DNA of 64,000 nt, from the NCBI GenBank assembly GCA_963729275.1, contig CAVSNH010000014.1, positions 1-64,000 of the forward strand. The letters run 5' to 3'. The stretch comes from CAVSNH01 sp963729275. GTDB lineage: Bacteria; Actinomycetota; Acidimicrobiia; Acidimicrobiales; RAAP-2. The notes beneath the pieces are model-generated. The model was given only the letters and a program-made list of their open reading frames with translations. It made no database searches and was not told the origin of the DNA. Below are positions 16,255 to 24,706 of this stretch, piece by piece (position 1 is the stretch's first letter; every line of letters begins with the position of its first letter). The position numbers and the translations under genes are program-made.

Positions 16255-16601
16255 GCAAAGCCAGGCTGGCGGCCTCTGCGGTCACCCCACCCCAGCACGT
16301 CGAGCGGCGTCGAACACACCCCGACAACGCGTTACAACTTGTAGTTGCGCACGTCCGCAGGCGACAGGCGATTGATCGCGACGGGGCCGAACGGGCGGGA
16401 CTCACTCCAGGCGACAACGCCATTCCGACCGCCGGGTCGACCGGTGACCGCAGAGCGGAGGTGCGGACCGATCACCGGCCGAGGCGTTGCCGGTACGGCA
16501 GATTGGTAAAGGGTTAGGGCACTGCATCACTTGACGCACTCAGCCGGATTGCGGGCCGTGGAGAACTGGGCTTGATGGTCCGCCAACGCCTCACACGCTT
16601 G
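16255..16601. other. Intergenic gap
   Basis: 347 bp without a convincing gene between the ABC exporter and the lipoprotein gene, whose reading directions converge here. I see one short dyad, CAACT-TGT-AGTTG, near 16335, but no T-run that would make it a clear terminator. Confidence 0.5.
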
Positions 16602-16892
16602 TCAGAAAAGGTGGAAGGCGGTGTGCCCCGCGGCTCGCTCCAGGGCCGCCTGGGCCTGGGCCAGATGCGCCTCGTCTGAGCGGGTCTTGGCCTTCAGAGC
16701 AGGGTTCAGGGCACATCTACTGGTAGCAAGGCACTCTTTCGCCTCAGCCTTTGTGTCCGCTCTGACCGCAGATGCCCAAGTAGCCACGTTTTGCTGGGCG
16801 GCGAAGATGCTGATGGTGGATTGGGGTGGGGATGAGCACCCCGCCCCCAGCACCGCCAGGGCCAGCACCAGGCCCATGAGGCTCCGCCGCAT
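16602..16892 (-). CDS. Small lipoprotein
   Basis: A 96-residue protein with a lipoprotein signal peptide: basic start MRRSLMG, hydrophobic core LVLALAVL, and lipobox LGAGC (Cys19). The mature part is ~78 residues with one further Cys pair (ECLATSRC), which could form a disulfide, and helical Ala/Lys/Gln-rich content. No family recognised. It would be anchored on the outer face of the membrane. Confidence 0.75.
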   Translation of the reverse strand: MRRSLMGLVLALAVLGAGCSSPPQSTISIFAAQQNVATWASAVRADTKAEAKECLATSRCALNPALKAKTRSDEAHLAQAQAALERAAGHTAFHLF

Positions 16893-17055
16893 GTGTCTGA
16901 CCCTAGGCCCTGACCAGGGGGTTTCCCCGGGTTTGCCGCAACCCCGGGTTGCAGCCTTACCGTCCCCCGAATAAGGCCCGTCGAGCTCCTGGTTCCCGCT
17001 ACGGCTCCTGCCAGCTCCGGGCCTTGTTCGCGCCCTGCCCCAGAGTTAGAACCTG

Positions 17056-17084
17056 TTGCAGCCTGTTCGCTCCCGGTGTATAAG
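17056..17084 (+). promoter_or_regulatory. Sigma-70-type promoter for the secreted-protein gene
   Basis: TTGCAG at 17056-17061 and TATAAG at 17079-17084, separated by exactly 17 bp, match -35/-10 elements well. The next gene on this strand starts at 17299, so transcription would leave a leader of about 205 nt. The leader contains a GC-rich dyad (GAGCC ... GGCTC, around 17178-17204). The gap 16893-17298 holds no gene. Confidence 0.6.
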
Positions 17085-17298
17085 TAGGGACTGACTGATA
17101 TCCACGGGGAGCGAATACGGCGGAAGTCCATCAGAGGCAGGTCATCAGCCACCAGCATCCTCGGACCGTCCACGGCGAGCCGGCGGAGCTCGGCCGCTGG
17201 CTCGCCTGGATCAGGGCAGCGGCCGACTCGTCCGCCCCTGTTCCGACCTTGTGGACGCCGACCGACATCGGTCCGTTCCCCCCTACGAGGAGGAACAC

Positions 17299-17922
17299 AT
17301 GCACTATCGGAAACTGCTCGTGGTGACGGCGGTCGTCATGCCCAGCCTCGGCATCCTGGCGGCGGCCGGACCGGCATCGGCGGCTGGCACGCCCAAGGGA
17401 ACGGGCACCCTCACCTGCGTCCTGGGTGGCGACGCCACCTTCAACCCGCCGTTGACATTCGGCGGAACGTCGGGATTCAGACGCGAGATCGTTCAGTTCA
17501 ATCTCCAACTGAGCGACTGCAACGGCCCCGGCACCGACACGCCGCAGCCCGATCCGACCTCGGCCACCGTCACCACCAAGCCGCTCAAGGTCAAGGACAT
17601 CAAGATGGGCAAGACCAAGGTGGCCGGCGCCTGTGGCAACGACGACTTCAACCCGACCCTCCTGCTGAAGAGCACCGAGACGTGGGCAGGTACGACGGTC
17701 AAGGACACGAAGACCGTGATCGGCCCGGTCAACGGCAACAGCGGTTCGGGCACGTCCAAGGGGTCCTACGCCGGTGCGGCCTCGATAACCCTGTACGCCA
17801 CCACGGCGTCGGGTGAGCAGTTCCAGTCGGTGTGCGGCCCCGGTGGAACCGGCTCCATCTCCGAGCTGGACCTCGACGACACCATGAGCTACTTGACCGT
17901 CGGAGGATCGACGACCTCGTAG
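17299..17922 (+). CDS. Secreted four-cysteine protein, copy 1
   Basis: A 207-residue exported protein of no recognised family. The signal peptide MHYRKLLVVTAVVMPSLGIL ends near AGPASA with cleavage before AGTPK. The mature domain has four Cys (GTLTC, LSDC, GAC, SVC) and looks all-beta, with GTGTLTC at the start and LTVGG at the end. A strong GAGGAGG ribosome site precedes the ATG. A close tandem paralog starts 98 bp downstream; the two share start MHYRK, NTPQP/DTPQP, KVKDIKMGKT, VAGACGN and TTVKDTKT. A third, more distant member is at 58475. Role unknown; surface or extracellular location is likely. Confidence 0.85.
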   Translation: MHYRKLLVVTAVVMPSLGILAAAGPASAAGTPKGTGTLTCVLGGDATFNPPLTFGGTSGFRREIVQFNLQLSDCNGPGTDTPQPDPTSATVTTKPLKVKDIKMGKTKVAGACGNDDFNPTLLLKSTETWAGTTVKDTKTVIGPVNGNSGSGTSKGSYAGAASITLYATTASGEQFQSVCGPGGTGSISELDLDDTMSYLTVGGSTTS

Positions 17923-18019
17923 GCGACGTCGTCGACGAACACGAACAGTGGCCGGCTCGTTCGCCTCGTCCAGGCCTTCTGGACCACGACCGCGTCCGCT
18001 CTTACAGGAGGGATACGAC

Positions 18020-18685
18020 ATGCACTATCGGAAATGGCTGTTGGCGGCCGCGGTCGTCTTGCCCGGTGCCGGCGTCTTCGCCGCCGGCGGTCCGGCATCG
18101 GCGGCGAGCCGACCTATCGGGATCGGCACCATCAACTGCGGAGTGGGCGGGGACATCACGTTCACCCCACCACTGACCCAGGACGGGACGCCGGGCGACA
18201 AGAACGAGGTCGTCCAGTTCAACCTCGAGCCCACCAACTGCACCGGACCTGGAACCAATACGCCACAACCCACCCCGACTTCGGCCACCGCCACCACCAA
18301 GCCGATCGAGGTCAAGGACATCAAGATGGGGAAGACAAGGGTGGCCGGTGCCTGTGGCAACAGCGCCTTCAACCCGACCATCGTGCTCAAGAGCACGCTG
18401 GCGTGGGTGGGCACCACCGTCAAGGACACGAAGACCCGCATCGGTCCGATGACCGGCACGAGCTCGGCCACAGAGCCCGGCCTGATGGGATCCGGGACCT
18501 CAAAGAGGTCCTACGCCGGACACGCAGCCTCGGCCGCGTTGTACATCGACATGCCGTCGGCCCAACAGATCCAATCGGTATGCGGCACCGGCGGCACCGG
18601 CTCTCTCTCCGAGCTGAGCCTCGACAGCACGACGAGCACGCTGACCATCGTCGGCGCCCTCCAACACGCGGGCGGCACCTCGTAG
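18020..18685 (+). CDS. Secreted four-cysteine protein, copy 2
   Basis: A 221-residue tandem paralog of the preceding gene. Signal peptide MHYRKWLLAAAVVLPGAGVF, cleavage after GGPASA. The four-Cys pattern is kept (TINC, PTNC, GAC, SVC), and the segment VKDIKMGKT is identical to that of copy 1. It differs by a ~10-residue insertion (SSATEPGLMG) before GSGTSK and by a longer C-terminus. Ribosome site ACAGGAGGG precedes the ATG. The conserved start region at both DNA and protein level suggests recent tandem duplication followed by divergence. Confidence 0.85.
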   Translation: MHYRKWLLAAAVVLPGAGVFAAGGPASAASRPIGIGTINCGVGGDITFTPPLTQDGTPGDKNEVVQFNLEPTNCTGPGTNTPQPTPTSATATTKPIEVKDIKMGKTRVAGACGNSAFNPTIVLKSTLAWVGTTVKDTKTRIGPMTGTSSATEPGLMGSGTSKRSYAGHAASAALYIDMPSAQQIQSVCGTGGTGSLSELSLDSTTSTLTIVGALQHAGGTS

Positions 18686-18904
18686 GGGACGGCACCGCCG
18701 ACGAATGACGTCGGCCCCGCTCGATCTGGGTGCGGGGGTGGAGCCTGTGTTGCCGCCCCTGCCACATCCCGCCCCCGCACCCGCCGCATCCCGTCGTCGC
18801 CCCTACCCGGAAACGGGCAGATGGGAGAAAGGCGATAGCGTGGCACCCGACTCGCGTGGCGCTCGCTCCGACTTCACCGAGCGCGCGGGACGGGGAGGAG
18901 AGCG

Positions 18905-19513
18905 ATGGCGGAGGCCACCACCGATCGGCGGCGCACCGGCACACGGGATCGACTGCTCGAGGCCGCCCTCGGCATCTTCGCCAAGCAGGGCTACGCCGGA
19001 ACGACCGTTTCCGAGCTCGAGCGAGCCGTCGGCCTGACCCCTGGCTCCGGCGCCCTCTACCGGCACTTCGACTCGAAAGAAGCGCTCCTTCTGGCCGCCG
19101 TGCGCGCCTATCACACCCGGATGAAGGACCTGTGCGACGGAGTGCGGGCTCAGGGTGCGGCGAAGGACGCGCACACCGAGCTCACCCGGGTCCTCGACGC
19201 GCTGGGCATGTTCCTGAGCGAGGAACGGCCCATGGTCGAGGTGGCCGGGGCAAGCGACCTCCCGGCCGCCGTGCGCGCCGCCATCGGCGAGACGTGGGAC
19301 GAGGGCTACCGGCTGGTGGCCGACGCCTTCGAACGCTACGGCTTCGGCCACGACGAGGCTCAGGCGGCCGCCGTGACCTGCCTCGGCTCGCTTGCCCACT
19401 ACGTGCTCCAGGAAATGGCAGTGGGCACGCCACCGAACGGGGTGGACGGTTACGAGTTCGTCATCTACTGGCTCGACCACTGGACGAAGGCCCTGGAGCG
19501 GGGGCCGAACTAG
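18905..19513 (+). CDS. TetR-family transcriptional regulator
   Basis: A 202-residue regulator. The N-terminal TetR helix-turn-helix is clear: RDRLLEAALGIFAKQGYAGT, TVSELERAVGL, SGALYRHFDSKEALL. The C-terminal ligand-binding domain is helical and Ala-rich and does not reveal the ligand. Starts at an ATG preceded by GGAGAG. It is followed by the MFS gene 950 bp away and might control it or the neighbouring small genes; no matching operator was identified. Confidence 0.92.
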   Translation: MAEATTDRRRTGTRDRLLEAALGIFAKQGYAGTTVSELERAVGLTPGSGALYRHFDSKEALLLAAVRAYHTRMKDLCDGVRAQGAAKDAHTELTRVLDALGMFLSEERPMVEVAGASDLPAAVRAAIGETWDEGYRLVADAFERYGFGHDEAQAAAVTCLGSLAHYVLQEMAVGTPPNGVDGYEFVIYWLDHWTKALERGPN

Positions 19514-19558
19514 TCCTCCGCCCGAGCAGGAAGTAGGCGGCCGCCCAACAGGGTGGGC

Positions 19559-19747
19559 TCAGGCCCCCTCCCCCACACACAACGAGGGCTCTCCCTTGTC
19601 ATGGGTGTCCCCGGGGTCGGCCGTCGCCGTCGCTGTCCAAGCCTCGGAACGGGCGCGCGCCTCGGCGGCAACCAGATCGGTGGCCGTGGGCGCAGGCGAG
19701 CTGCCGCAGATCGGGTCAGGGCTGTAGAAGAGTTCCGGCTGGCTCAT
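19559..19747 (-). CDS. Short orphan protein with strong ribosome site
   Basis: A 62-residue reading frame with an excellent ribosome site (AGAAAGGAG, 5 bases before ATG), which is the main reason to accept it. The product begins MSQPELFYSPDPICGSSPAP, has an Ala/Thr-rich middle (ATDLVAAEARARSEAWTATATA) and ends SLCVGEGA; two Cys, no membrane helix, no recognised family. It is too small and unusual to name. A peptide precursor (RiPP-like leader plus core) can be imagined, but no maturation enzyme is nearby, so this is only a thought. Confidence 0.5.
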   Translation of the reverse strand: MSQPELFYSPDPICGSSPAPTATDLVAAEARARSEAWTATATADPGDTHDKGEPSLCVGEGA

Positions 19748-20461
19748 GGTCACTCCTTTCTGGTCAACACGAAGGCTTGTTGCTGGTCATTGGTCAGATC
19801 ACGGCCGACTGGTCGGTCGGCCGGTGGTTCAAATGGGTCACCCACCGCTTCTCAAATGCCGATGGAGGAACTCTCAAGTGTCGGGGTCTCGGTTGTTCCC
19901 GTTGGCTGGCATGGGTTCGGGAGCTTCGCTCGGGTCCATCGAACGAGGTACTCGATACCCAGTGTCATACCCGGTCCCGACCACCCACCGTCCGCCGGTG
20001 CCGAGCCCTGGAACCAACGAAGCCGCTTCCTGCGAAGCGGCTTCGACGACGGGAATTCCGGCTTGGAGGAGCCGATTTTCTACTCCGTCGAGAGACGCTT
20101 TCGCACTGCCTTGGCACTCGATACCAGCGCGTCCTTGCTACACGCGGTCGAGTGGCCGGCGATGGAAACGGCCATCTTCGACTCCGACCCGCCACGGTCG
20201 TCACGCTTGTCCCGAGGACGCTGGCGGCTGCCGGACGTATTCCGTTGCGACGGTTTCCGCCCGGACGGCGCTTCGGACGCTTCCATTTGTTCCACTATAA
20301 CGGCTTGAGTTGCCATCGGGTGTCACGGTGATTTCCAACGTATGAAATGAGGCCGTGCGCCTGATTTCCGGCCGTTCGCGGTTGCTTCACGGCCTCGTTC
20401 ACCCAAAACGAGGTGCGCCATCACCGCCGTCGCCCAGATTGCACCCGGTTACCGTCTCCCG
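19748..20461. other. Gene-poor gap with a perfect 12-bp hairpin
   Basis: About 710 bp between the short orphan gene and the MFS gene. All open frames here look like noise. The one clear structure is the inverted repeat CGAAGCCGCTTC (20018-20029) and GAAGCGGCTTCG (20034-20045) with a CTGC loop. No T-run follows on either strand apart from a weak TTGGTT on the minus side. Confidence 0.5.
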
Positions 20462-21760
20462 GTGGCCCGCTTCGTCCTCGACATCTCGCCGCTGCGACGG
20501 CACCAGCACTTTCGACGATTGTGGACCGGCCAGGTGGTGTCGGGCATGGGCTCGCAGCTCACGATCGTGGCCGTCTCGTACCAGGCCTTCCGGCTCACCC
20601 ATTCGACCCTCGTCGTCGGCCTCGTCGGCGTTGCCCAGCTCGTCCCTCTCATCGCCGGGTCGCTGTGGGGTGGCACGTTGGCCGACGCCACCGACCGGCG
20701 CCGTGTGCTCATCGGCACCCAGGTGGCGATGGCCGCCGCCGTCGGGGGCCTGGCCCTCAACGCATCGTCCGCCCACCCCGCGCTGTGGCCGCTGTTCGTG
20801 TGCACTTCCGCCAGCGCCGCACTGCAAGGCACCGACTGGCCGGCTCGCCGGGCTGCCCTGCCAACCCTCGTGGGCGAGGCTGACCTGGTCCCGGCGGTGG
20901 CCCTCCAGACGTCCGTGCAGACTCTGGCCCTCGTGGCCGGGCCGGCCCTGGCCGGAATCCTGATCGGAACCATCGGCCTCGGCGCCGTCTACACCATCGA
21001 CATGGCCACCTTCGGGGCGGCCCTGGTGGCCGCCGCCCTTCTCCCATCCCTCGTTCCGAGCGGTGGGGGGACACCACTCAGCCTTCGGTCCATGGCCGAA
21101 GGGTTCCGCCACCTCCGTGGCCAGCGCCTCCTCGCCGCCACTTACCTCATCGACATCAACGCCATGGTCTTCGGCATGCCCCGGGCCGTCTTCCCGGCTC
21201 TCGCCCTCGACGTCTACGGGGGCGGAGCCCGAGTGGTGGGCTTCCTCTTCGCTGCCATCGGGGCCGGGGCCCTGGTCGGGTCGCTGTTCACGGGTTGGTG
21301 CGGCCGCGTCCGTCACCAGGGCCGGGCCATCGCCACCTGTGTCGTCATGTGGGGGGCGACCATCGCCTTGCTCGGCATCACCAGGGTGCTGTGGCTCGGA
21401 CTCCTCCTTCTGGCCGCGGCGGGTGCGGCCGACGTCATCTCGGCCGTCTTCCGCCAGGCCGTCCAGCAGCGAGCCGTGCCCGATCACCTGCAGGGCCGGC
21501 TATCCGGCACCTTCTTCGCCGTGGTCGCCGGCGGACCTCGCCTGGGCGACGCCGAGACCGGCCTGGCCGCCGCCATCGGAGGACCGGAATTCGCGGTGTG
21601 GTCGGGCGGGCTCGCCTGCTTGGCCGGCGTGGCCATCCTTCTCTGGCGGTTCCCCGAGCTCTGGCGCGATCGAGGCGGCGGCCGCCCGCTCAGTCAGGCC
21701 GAGGAGCTCGAGGCCATCGCCGAGGCGACGACCGAACTCGGCGAGACGGAGCCGAGCTGA
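20462..21760 (+). CDS. MFS exporter (EntS/DHA3-like)
   Basis: A 432-residue major-facilitator protein. The start (FRRLWTGQVVSGMGSQLTIV) and the loop motif GGTLADATDRRRVLIGTQ between helices 2 and 3 are those of the DHA3/EntS group, which exports siderophores or macrolide-type compounds. Around 10-12 hydrophobic segments follow. The C-terminus is hydrophilic and acidic (EELEAIAEATTELGETE). GTG start. The substrate is not deducible; the orphan TetR gene upstream could regulate it. Confidence 0.9.
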   Translation: MARFVLDISPLRRHQHFRRLWTGQVVSGMGSQLTIVAVSYQAFRLTHSTLVVGLVGVAQLVPLIAGSLWGGTLADATDRRRVLIGTQVAMAAAVGGLALNASSAHPALWPLFVCTSASAALQGTDWPARRAALPTLVGEADLVPAVALQTSVQTLALVAGPALAGILIGTIGLGAVYTIDMATFGAALVAAALLPSLVPSGGGTPLSLRSMAEGFRHLRGQRLLAATYLIDINAMVFGMPRAVFPALALDVYGGGARVVGFLFAAIGAGALVGSLFTGWCGRVRHQGRAIATCVVMWGATIALLGITRVLWLGLLLLAAAGAADVISAVFRQAVQQRAVPDHLQGRLSGTFFAVVAGGPRLGDAETGLAAAIGGPEFAVWSGGLACLAGVAILLWRFPELWRDRGGGRPLSQAEELEAIAEATTELGETEPS

Positions 21761-21803
21761 CCCTGGCCCGATGCCGAGCGCCCCGGTCCCGGCGCGCTCA
21801 CGT

Positions 21804-22388
21804 CTACACCTTGGCCAGGCGACGCAGTTGGAAGGACACCGCGATCTCGAGGAGGCCGTAGATGGCGAGCCACGCGCCGATGACCACGGCCAGGACCACC
21901 AGGGTGATGCCCGGCCACACCAGGGTGAGCACGCCGGCGGCGATGGCCAGGAGTCCCATCACCACCCGGAAGCCGCGAGCATCCATGGACCGATCGCCGT
22001 AGGCGGTGAAGAACTCGATCATCCCCCCCACCACCCAGAAGAGGCCGATGAGGAAGGCCAAGGAGGTCAACGTCTCGTCCGTGTGACGGAGGAACAGGAT
22101 GCCGATGATGACCGAGAGCACGCCGAGGATGGCTATCAGCCATCGCATGCCGCCCGTGTCGTCGTCGTCGGCGATGGCCACCACGACGCGAAACAGCCCG
22201 GACACGAACAGCCAGATACCGAGGACGAAGGCGAAGAAGTAGATGGAGCTCTCCGGTCGCAGGGCCACGAGGATCCCGAGGACCAGCGTCACGATGCCGA
22301 AGAAGAGGACCCAGCCCCACGACCGGCCGACGACCCGGAGGACGTCGCGTTCGGCGTCGGGCAGGCCCGCGCCGTTGGGGATCGCCAT
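21804..22388 (-). CDS. HdeD-family membrane protein
   Basis: A 194-residue membrane protein with six hydrophobic segments arranged as repeated pairs (GWVLFFGIVTLVLGILVAL, LIAILGVLSVIIGILFL, GLLAIAAGVLTLVWPGI), the pattern of the HdeD/DUF308 family. HdeD itself is tied to acid resistance in E. coli; in actinobacteria the function is unknown. The ATG at 22388 is chosen because the upstream frame is a GC-rich shadow. It reads toward the end of the MFS gene; the gap between their ends is 43 bp. Confidence 0.87.
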   Translation of the reverse strand: MAIPNGAGLPDAERDVLRVVGRSWGWVLFFGIVTLVLGILVALRPESSIYFFAFVLGIWLFVSGLFRVVVAIADDDDTGGMRWLIAILGVLSVIIGILFLRHTDETLTSLAFLIGLFWVVGGMIEFFTAYGDRSMDARGFRVVMGLLAIAAGVLTLVWPGITLVVLAVVIGAWLAIYGLLEIAVSFQLRRLAKV

Positions 22389-22519
22389 GCCGCCCTCCCG
22401 TCCGGCAGTCGTCCCCACCTGGGACGCCTGCATCGCCGACACCTTAGGCCGGACGTGACGATCGGGCTCGGGATGGCAGGTCGGGCGGGCGCCCGGACCC
22501 GCCTGTGGGGAGGCCTGGT

Positions 22520-23419
22520 TCAGTTCCGTGAGGCGCCGGCCGCGACCAGCTCCTCGCTGGCCGCCCAGAGCCGAGCGGCGGCCTCGGGGTCCCGGGCGGC
22601 AGCCGTCGGCTCGGCCTCCTTGCACTTCACGAAGTAGCGGCCGCTCACGTCGGCCACGTCAGGGGAGGAAGCCAGGTAGACGGAGGTGCGGGCTCCCTTC
22701 TCGGGGGTGAGCACGAACGGTTTGATGAGCTTGATGCCGAAGGCCAGCACGCCGGAGGTGTCGCCGTCGCGGGCGAAGCCGGTGGCCACCACACCCGGGT
22801 GGCAGCAGTTGGCGGTGACCCCGGTGCCGGCCAGCCGGCGGGCCAGCTCGGTGGTGAAGAGGATGTTGGCCAGCTTCGAACGCCCGTAGACCTGCATGCC
22901 CTTGTAGGCGCGCGTCGACTGGAGGTCGTCGAAGTCGAGGCCGCGCCGGGCGGACTTGTGGGCGTCGGAGGTCACGTTCACGATCCGGGCCGGACTCGAG
23001 CTGACCACTCGTTCCCTGAGCAGCTGGGTCAGGAGGAACGGGCCGAGATGGTTGATGGCGAAGGTGGCTTCGTAGCCGTCGGGCGTCTCCCGCCGGTCCG
23101 ACAGCACGAGCCCGGCGTTGTTCACAAGGACATGGATCTGCGGACAGCGCTCGAGCAGTTCGGCTGCCCCCGACCGCACCGAGGCCAGGTCACCGAGGTC
23201 GAAGAGCACGAGGTCGACGGCGTCGGAGCCACTCTCCCGGCGGATGTGGTCGACCGCCCGCTGTCCCCGTGCGGCATCGCGGGCAGTGACGACGGTGCGG
23301 GCACCGGCTGCGGCCAGGGCGGTGGCCGTAGCCTCGCCGATCCCCGAGCTGGCCCCGGTGACGACGACGGTGCACCCGTCCATGCGGGCAACGTTCGAGG
23401 TGGGCTCCATGGCCGTCAC
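22520..23419 (-). CDS. SDR, retinol-dehydrogenase/oxidoreductase-like
   Basis: A 299-residue SDR of the extended-insert RDH/WWOX-like type. Motifs: VVVTGASSGIGEATATAL, NNAGLVLSDRRETPDGYEAT, INHLGPFLLT, VNVTSDAHKS and the catalytic YGRSKLAN. The segment EATFAINHLGPFLLT with ARIVNVTSDAHK is typical of enzymes acting on long-chain or retinoid-like alcohols. The substrate is not known. Divergent from the ABC ATPase gene at 23578. Confidence 0.9.
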   Translation of the reverse strand: MTAMEPTSNVARMDGCTVVVTGASSGIGEATATALAAAGARTVVTARDAARGQRAVDHIRRESGSDAVDLVLFDLGDLASVRSGAAELLERCPQIHVLVNNAGLVLSDRRETPDGYEATFAINHLGPFLLTQLLRERVVSSSPARIVNVTSDAHKSARRGLDFDDLQSTRAYKGMQVYGRSKLANILFTTELARRLAGTGVTANCCHPGVVATGFARDGDTSGVLAFGIKLIKPFVLTPEKGARTSVYLASSPDVADVSGRYFVKCKEAEPTAAARDPEAAARLWAASEELVAAGASRN

Positions 23420-23473
23420 CCTACGACGGGTGGCCGGGCCGTCCCCTGGTCCTCGTGGGGCGGGCTGCGCCCG

Positions 23474-23518
23474 TTGACACGCTAATTTCGGTGTACCTAA
23501 TGTTGTTTGTCAATGACA
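23474..23518 (+). promoter_or_regulatory. Promoter with overlapping operator-like palindrome
   Basis: TTGACA at 23474-23479 and TAATGT at 23498-23503 (18-bp spacer) form a good promoter for the ABC ATPase. Just downstream, TGTCA-A-TGACA (23508-23518) is a perfect palindrome at the expected transcription start. Between the elements, TTTCGG-TGT-ACCTAA resembles a weak iron-regulator (DtxR/IdeR) half-dyad. The elements are seen; regulation is inference. Confidence 0.55.
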
Positions 23519-23577
23519 CCTCAGTTCGAGGCCCCCGACCCAACCCGGGGCGGGTGGGAGCTGAGGCTCGGGAAGCC

Positions 23578-24648
23578 ATGACCGGCCTGCGCTTGTCGGG
23601 GGTCCACAAGGCGTTCGACCAGCTGCATGTGCTGCGCGGCCTCGACCTCGTGGTGGCCCCCGGGTCGCTGACCGCAGTGCTCGGGCCCTCGGGCAGCGGC
23701 AAGACCACCGTGTTGCGCATCGTGGCCGGGTTCGAACCCCTCGATCGGGGCACGGTCGAGATCGGTGGCCGGACGGTCGACGACGGCCGGCGCTGCGTCC
23801 CGCCCGAACGGCGTGGCATCGGCTACGTGCCGCAGGATGGCGCCCTCTTCCCCCATCTCACGGTGGCCGCCAACGTCGGCTTCGGCCGGTCGCGCTTCCT
23901 GCGCCGCCGGGCCGACTCGGCCACGAAGTCCTTGCTCGAGATGGTGGGGCTGGCCGGGGTCGGGGACCGCTACCCCCACGAGCTCTCCGGGGGCCAGCAG
24001 CAACGGGTGGCCTTGGCCCGGGCCCTGGCCGTCGAGCCGTCGCTCGTCCTGCTCGACGAGCCGTTCTCGTCGCTCGACGCCTCCCTGCGGGCGTCGGTGC
24101 GGGCCGAGGTGCTCCAGATCCTCCGTGACGGTGGGGTCACCGCCGTCCTCGTGACCCACGACCAAGACGAGGCGTTGTCGGTCGCCGATCAGGTGGCCGT
24201 CATCCGCGACGGAGTCATCGGCCAGTCGGGGGCGCCGCAGGACCTCTACGACCACCCGGTCGATCCGGACATGGCCCGCTTCTTGGGCGATGCCAACCTG
24301 GTGTCGGCCACCGTCGACGGTGACGGCGTGACCACGCCGTTCGGCCGCCTGCGACTGCGGCCGCATCCGGACGCCGCCGCGCCCCACGGACCGGCGGTCG
24401 CCCTCATCCGACCCGAGCAGTTGACGGTGTCGACCGAGCTCGACGGCGCTGGGCTGCGGGCCGTCGTCACCCGGCGCGAGTTCCACGGTCACGACACCGT
24501 GATCACCCTCGACCCGCAGTTCGAGGCGGCGGGCGACCCGTTGGTGGTTCGGGCCGACGGCGACCTCGATCTGGCCGACGGTACCGAAGTGGAAGTCACT
24601 GCCGAGGGCTCGGCCCTGGCCTGGTCCTCCGGAGTGGCCAACGGTTGA
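23578..24648 (+). CDS. ABC transporter ATPase, Fe(3+)/FbpC-like, orphan
   Basis: A 356-residue importer ATPase. Walker A GPSGSGKTT (36-44), Q-loop YVPQDGALF, signature LSGGQQQRVALARAL, Walker B LVLLDEPFSSLD, switch THDQDEAL. The C-terminal ~110 residues form a TOBE-type regulatory domain (ALIRPEQLTVST). Closest in style to the iron(III)/thiamine/putrescine group (FbpC/PotA-like). No permease or binding-protein gene is adjacent, which is unusual, so its membrane partner must be elsewhere or lost. ATG preceded by GGGAAG. Confidence 0.9.
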   Translation: MTGLRLSGVHKAFDQLHVLRGLDLVVAPGSLTAVLGPSGSGKTTVLRIVAGFEPLDRGTVEIGGRTVDDGRRCVPPERRGIGYVPQDGALFPHLTVAANVGFGRSRFLRRRADSATKSLLEMVGLAGVGDRYPHELSGGQQQRVALARALAVEPSLVLLDEPFSSLDASLRASVRAEVLQILRDGGVTAVLVTHDQDEALSVADQVAVIRDGVIGQSGAPQDLYDHPVDPDMARFLGDANLVSATVDGDGVTTPFGRLRLRPHPDAAAPHGPAVALIRPEQLTVSTELDGAGLRAVVTRREFHGHDTVITLDPQFEAAGDPLVVRADGDLDLADGTEVEVTAEGSALAWSSGVANG

Positions 24649-24669
24649 CCGGCTGAGCCTGATCGGAAA

Positions 24670-24706
24670 GAGCACGATGGGCCGGCCGGCTTGGGCCTTC
24701 GTGCTC
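24670..24706 (-). terminator. Hairpin between convergent genes
   Basis: GAGCACGA (24670-24677) pairs with TCGTGCTC (24699-24706); read on the minus strand the hairpin is followed by TTTCC. It lies exactly between the ABC ATPase (plus) and thioesterase (minus) ends and overlaps the latter's stop. Suited to ending minus-strand transcription. Confidence 0.5.

Noticed and set aside
16333..16350. CAACT-TGT-AGTTG dyad as terminator or att site
   Set aside because: Too short, no T-run, no repeat elsewhere in the window.
15219..16517. 432-residue plus-strand frame within and past the ABC exporter gene
   Set aside because: Arg/Pro-rich shifted reading of the same gene, with no motif.
17085..17298. 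Possible riboswitch in the ~205-nt leader of the secreted-protein gene
   Set aside because: No consensus core of a known riboswitch class is recognisable; only a simple GC-rich dyad.
20399..21487. 362-residue minus-strand frame opposite the MFS gene
   Set aside because: Gly/Asp/His-rich shadow; the plus strand has an MFS protein with its loop motif.
21063..22637. 524-residue plus-strand frame across MFS and HdeD genes
   Set aside because: Shadow of two real genes on both strands.
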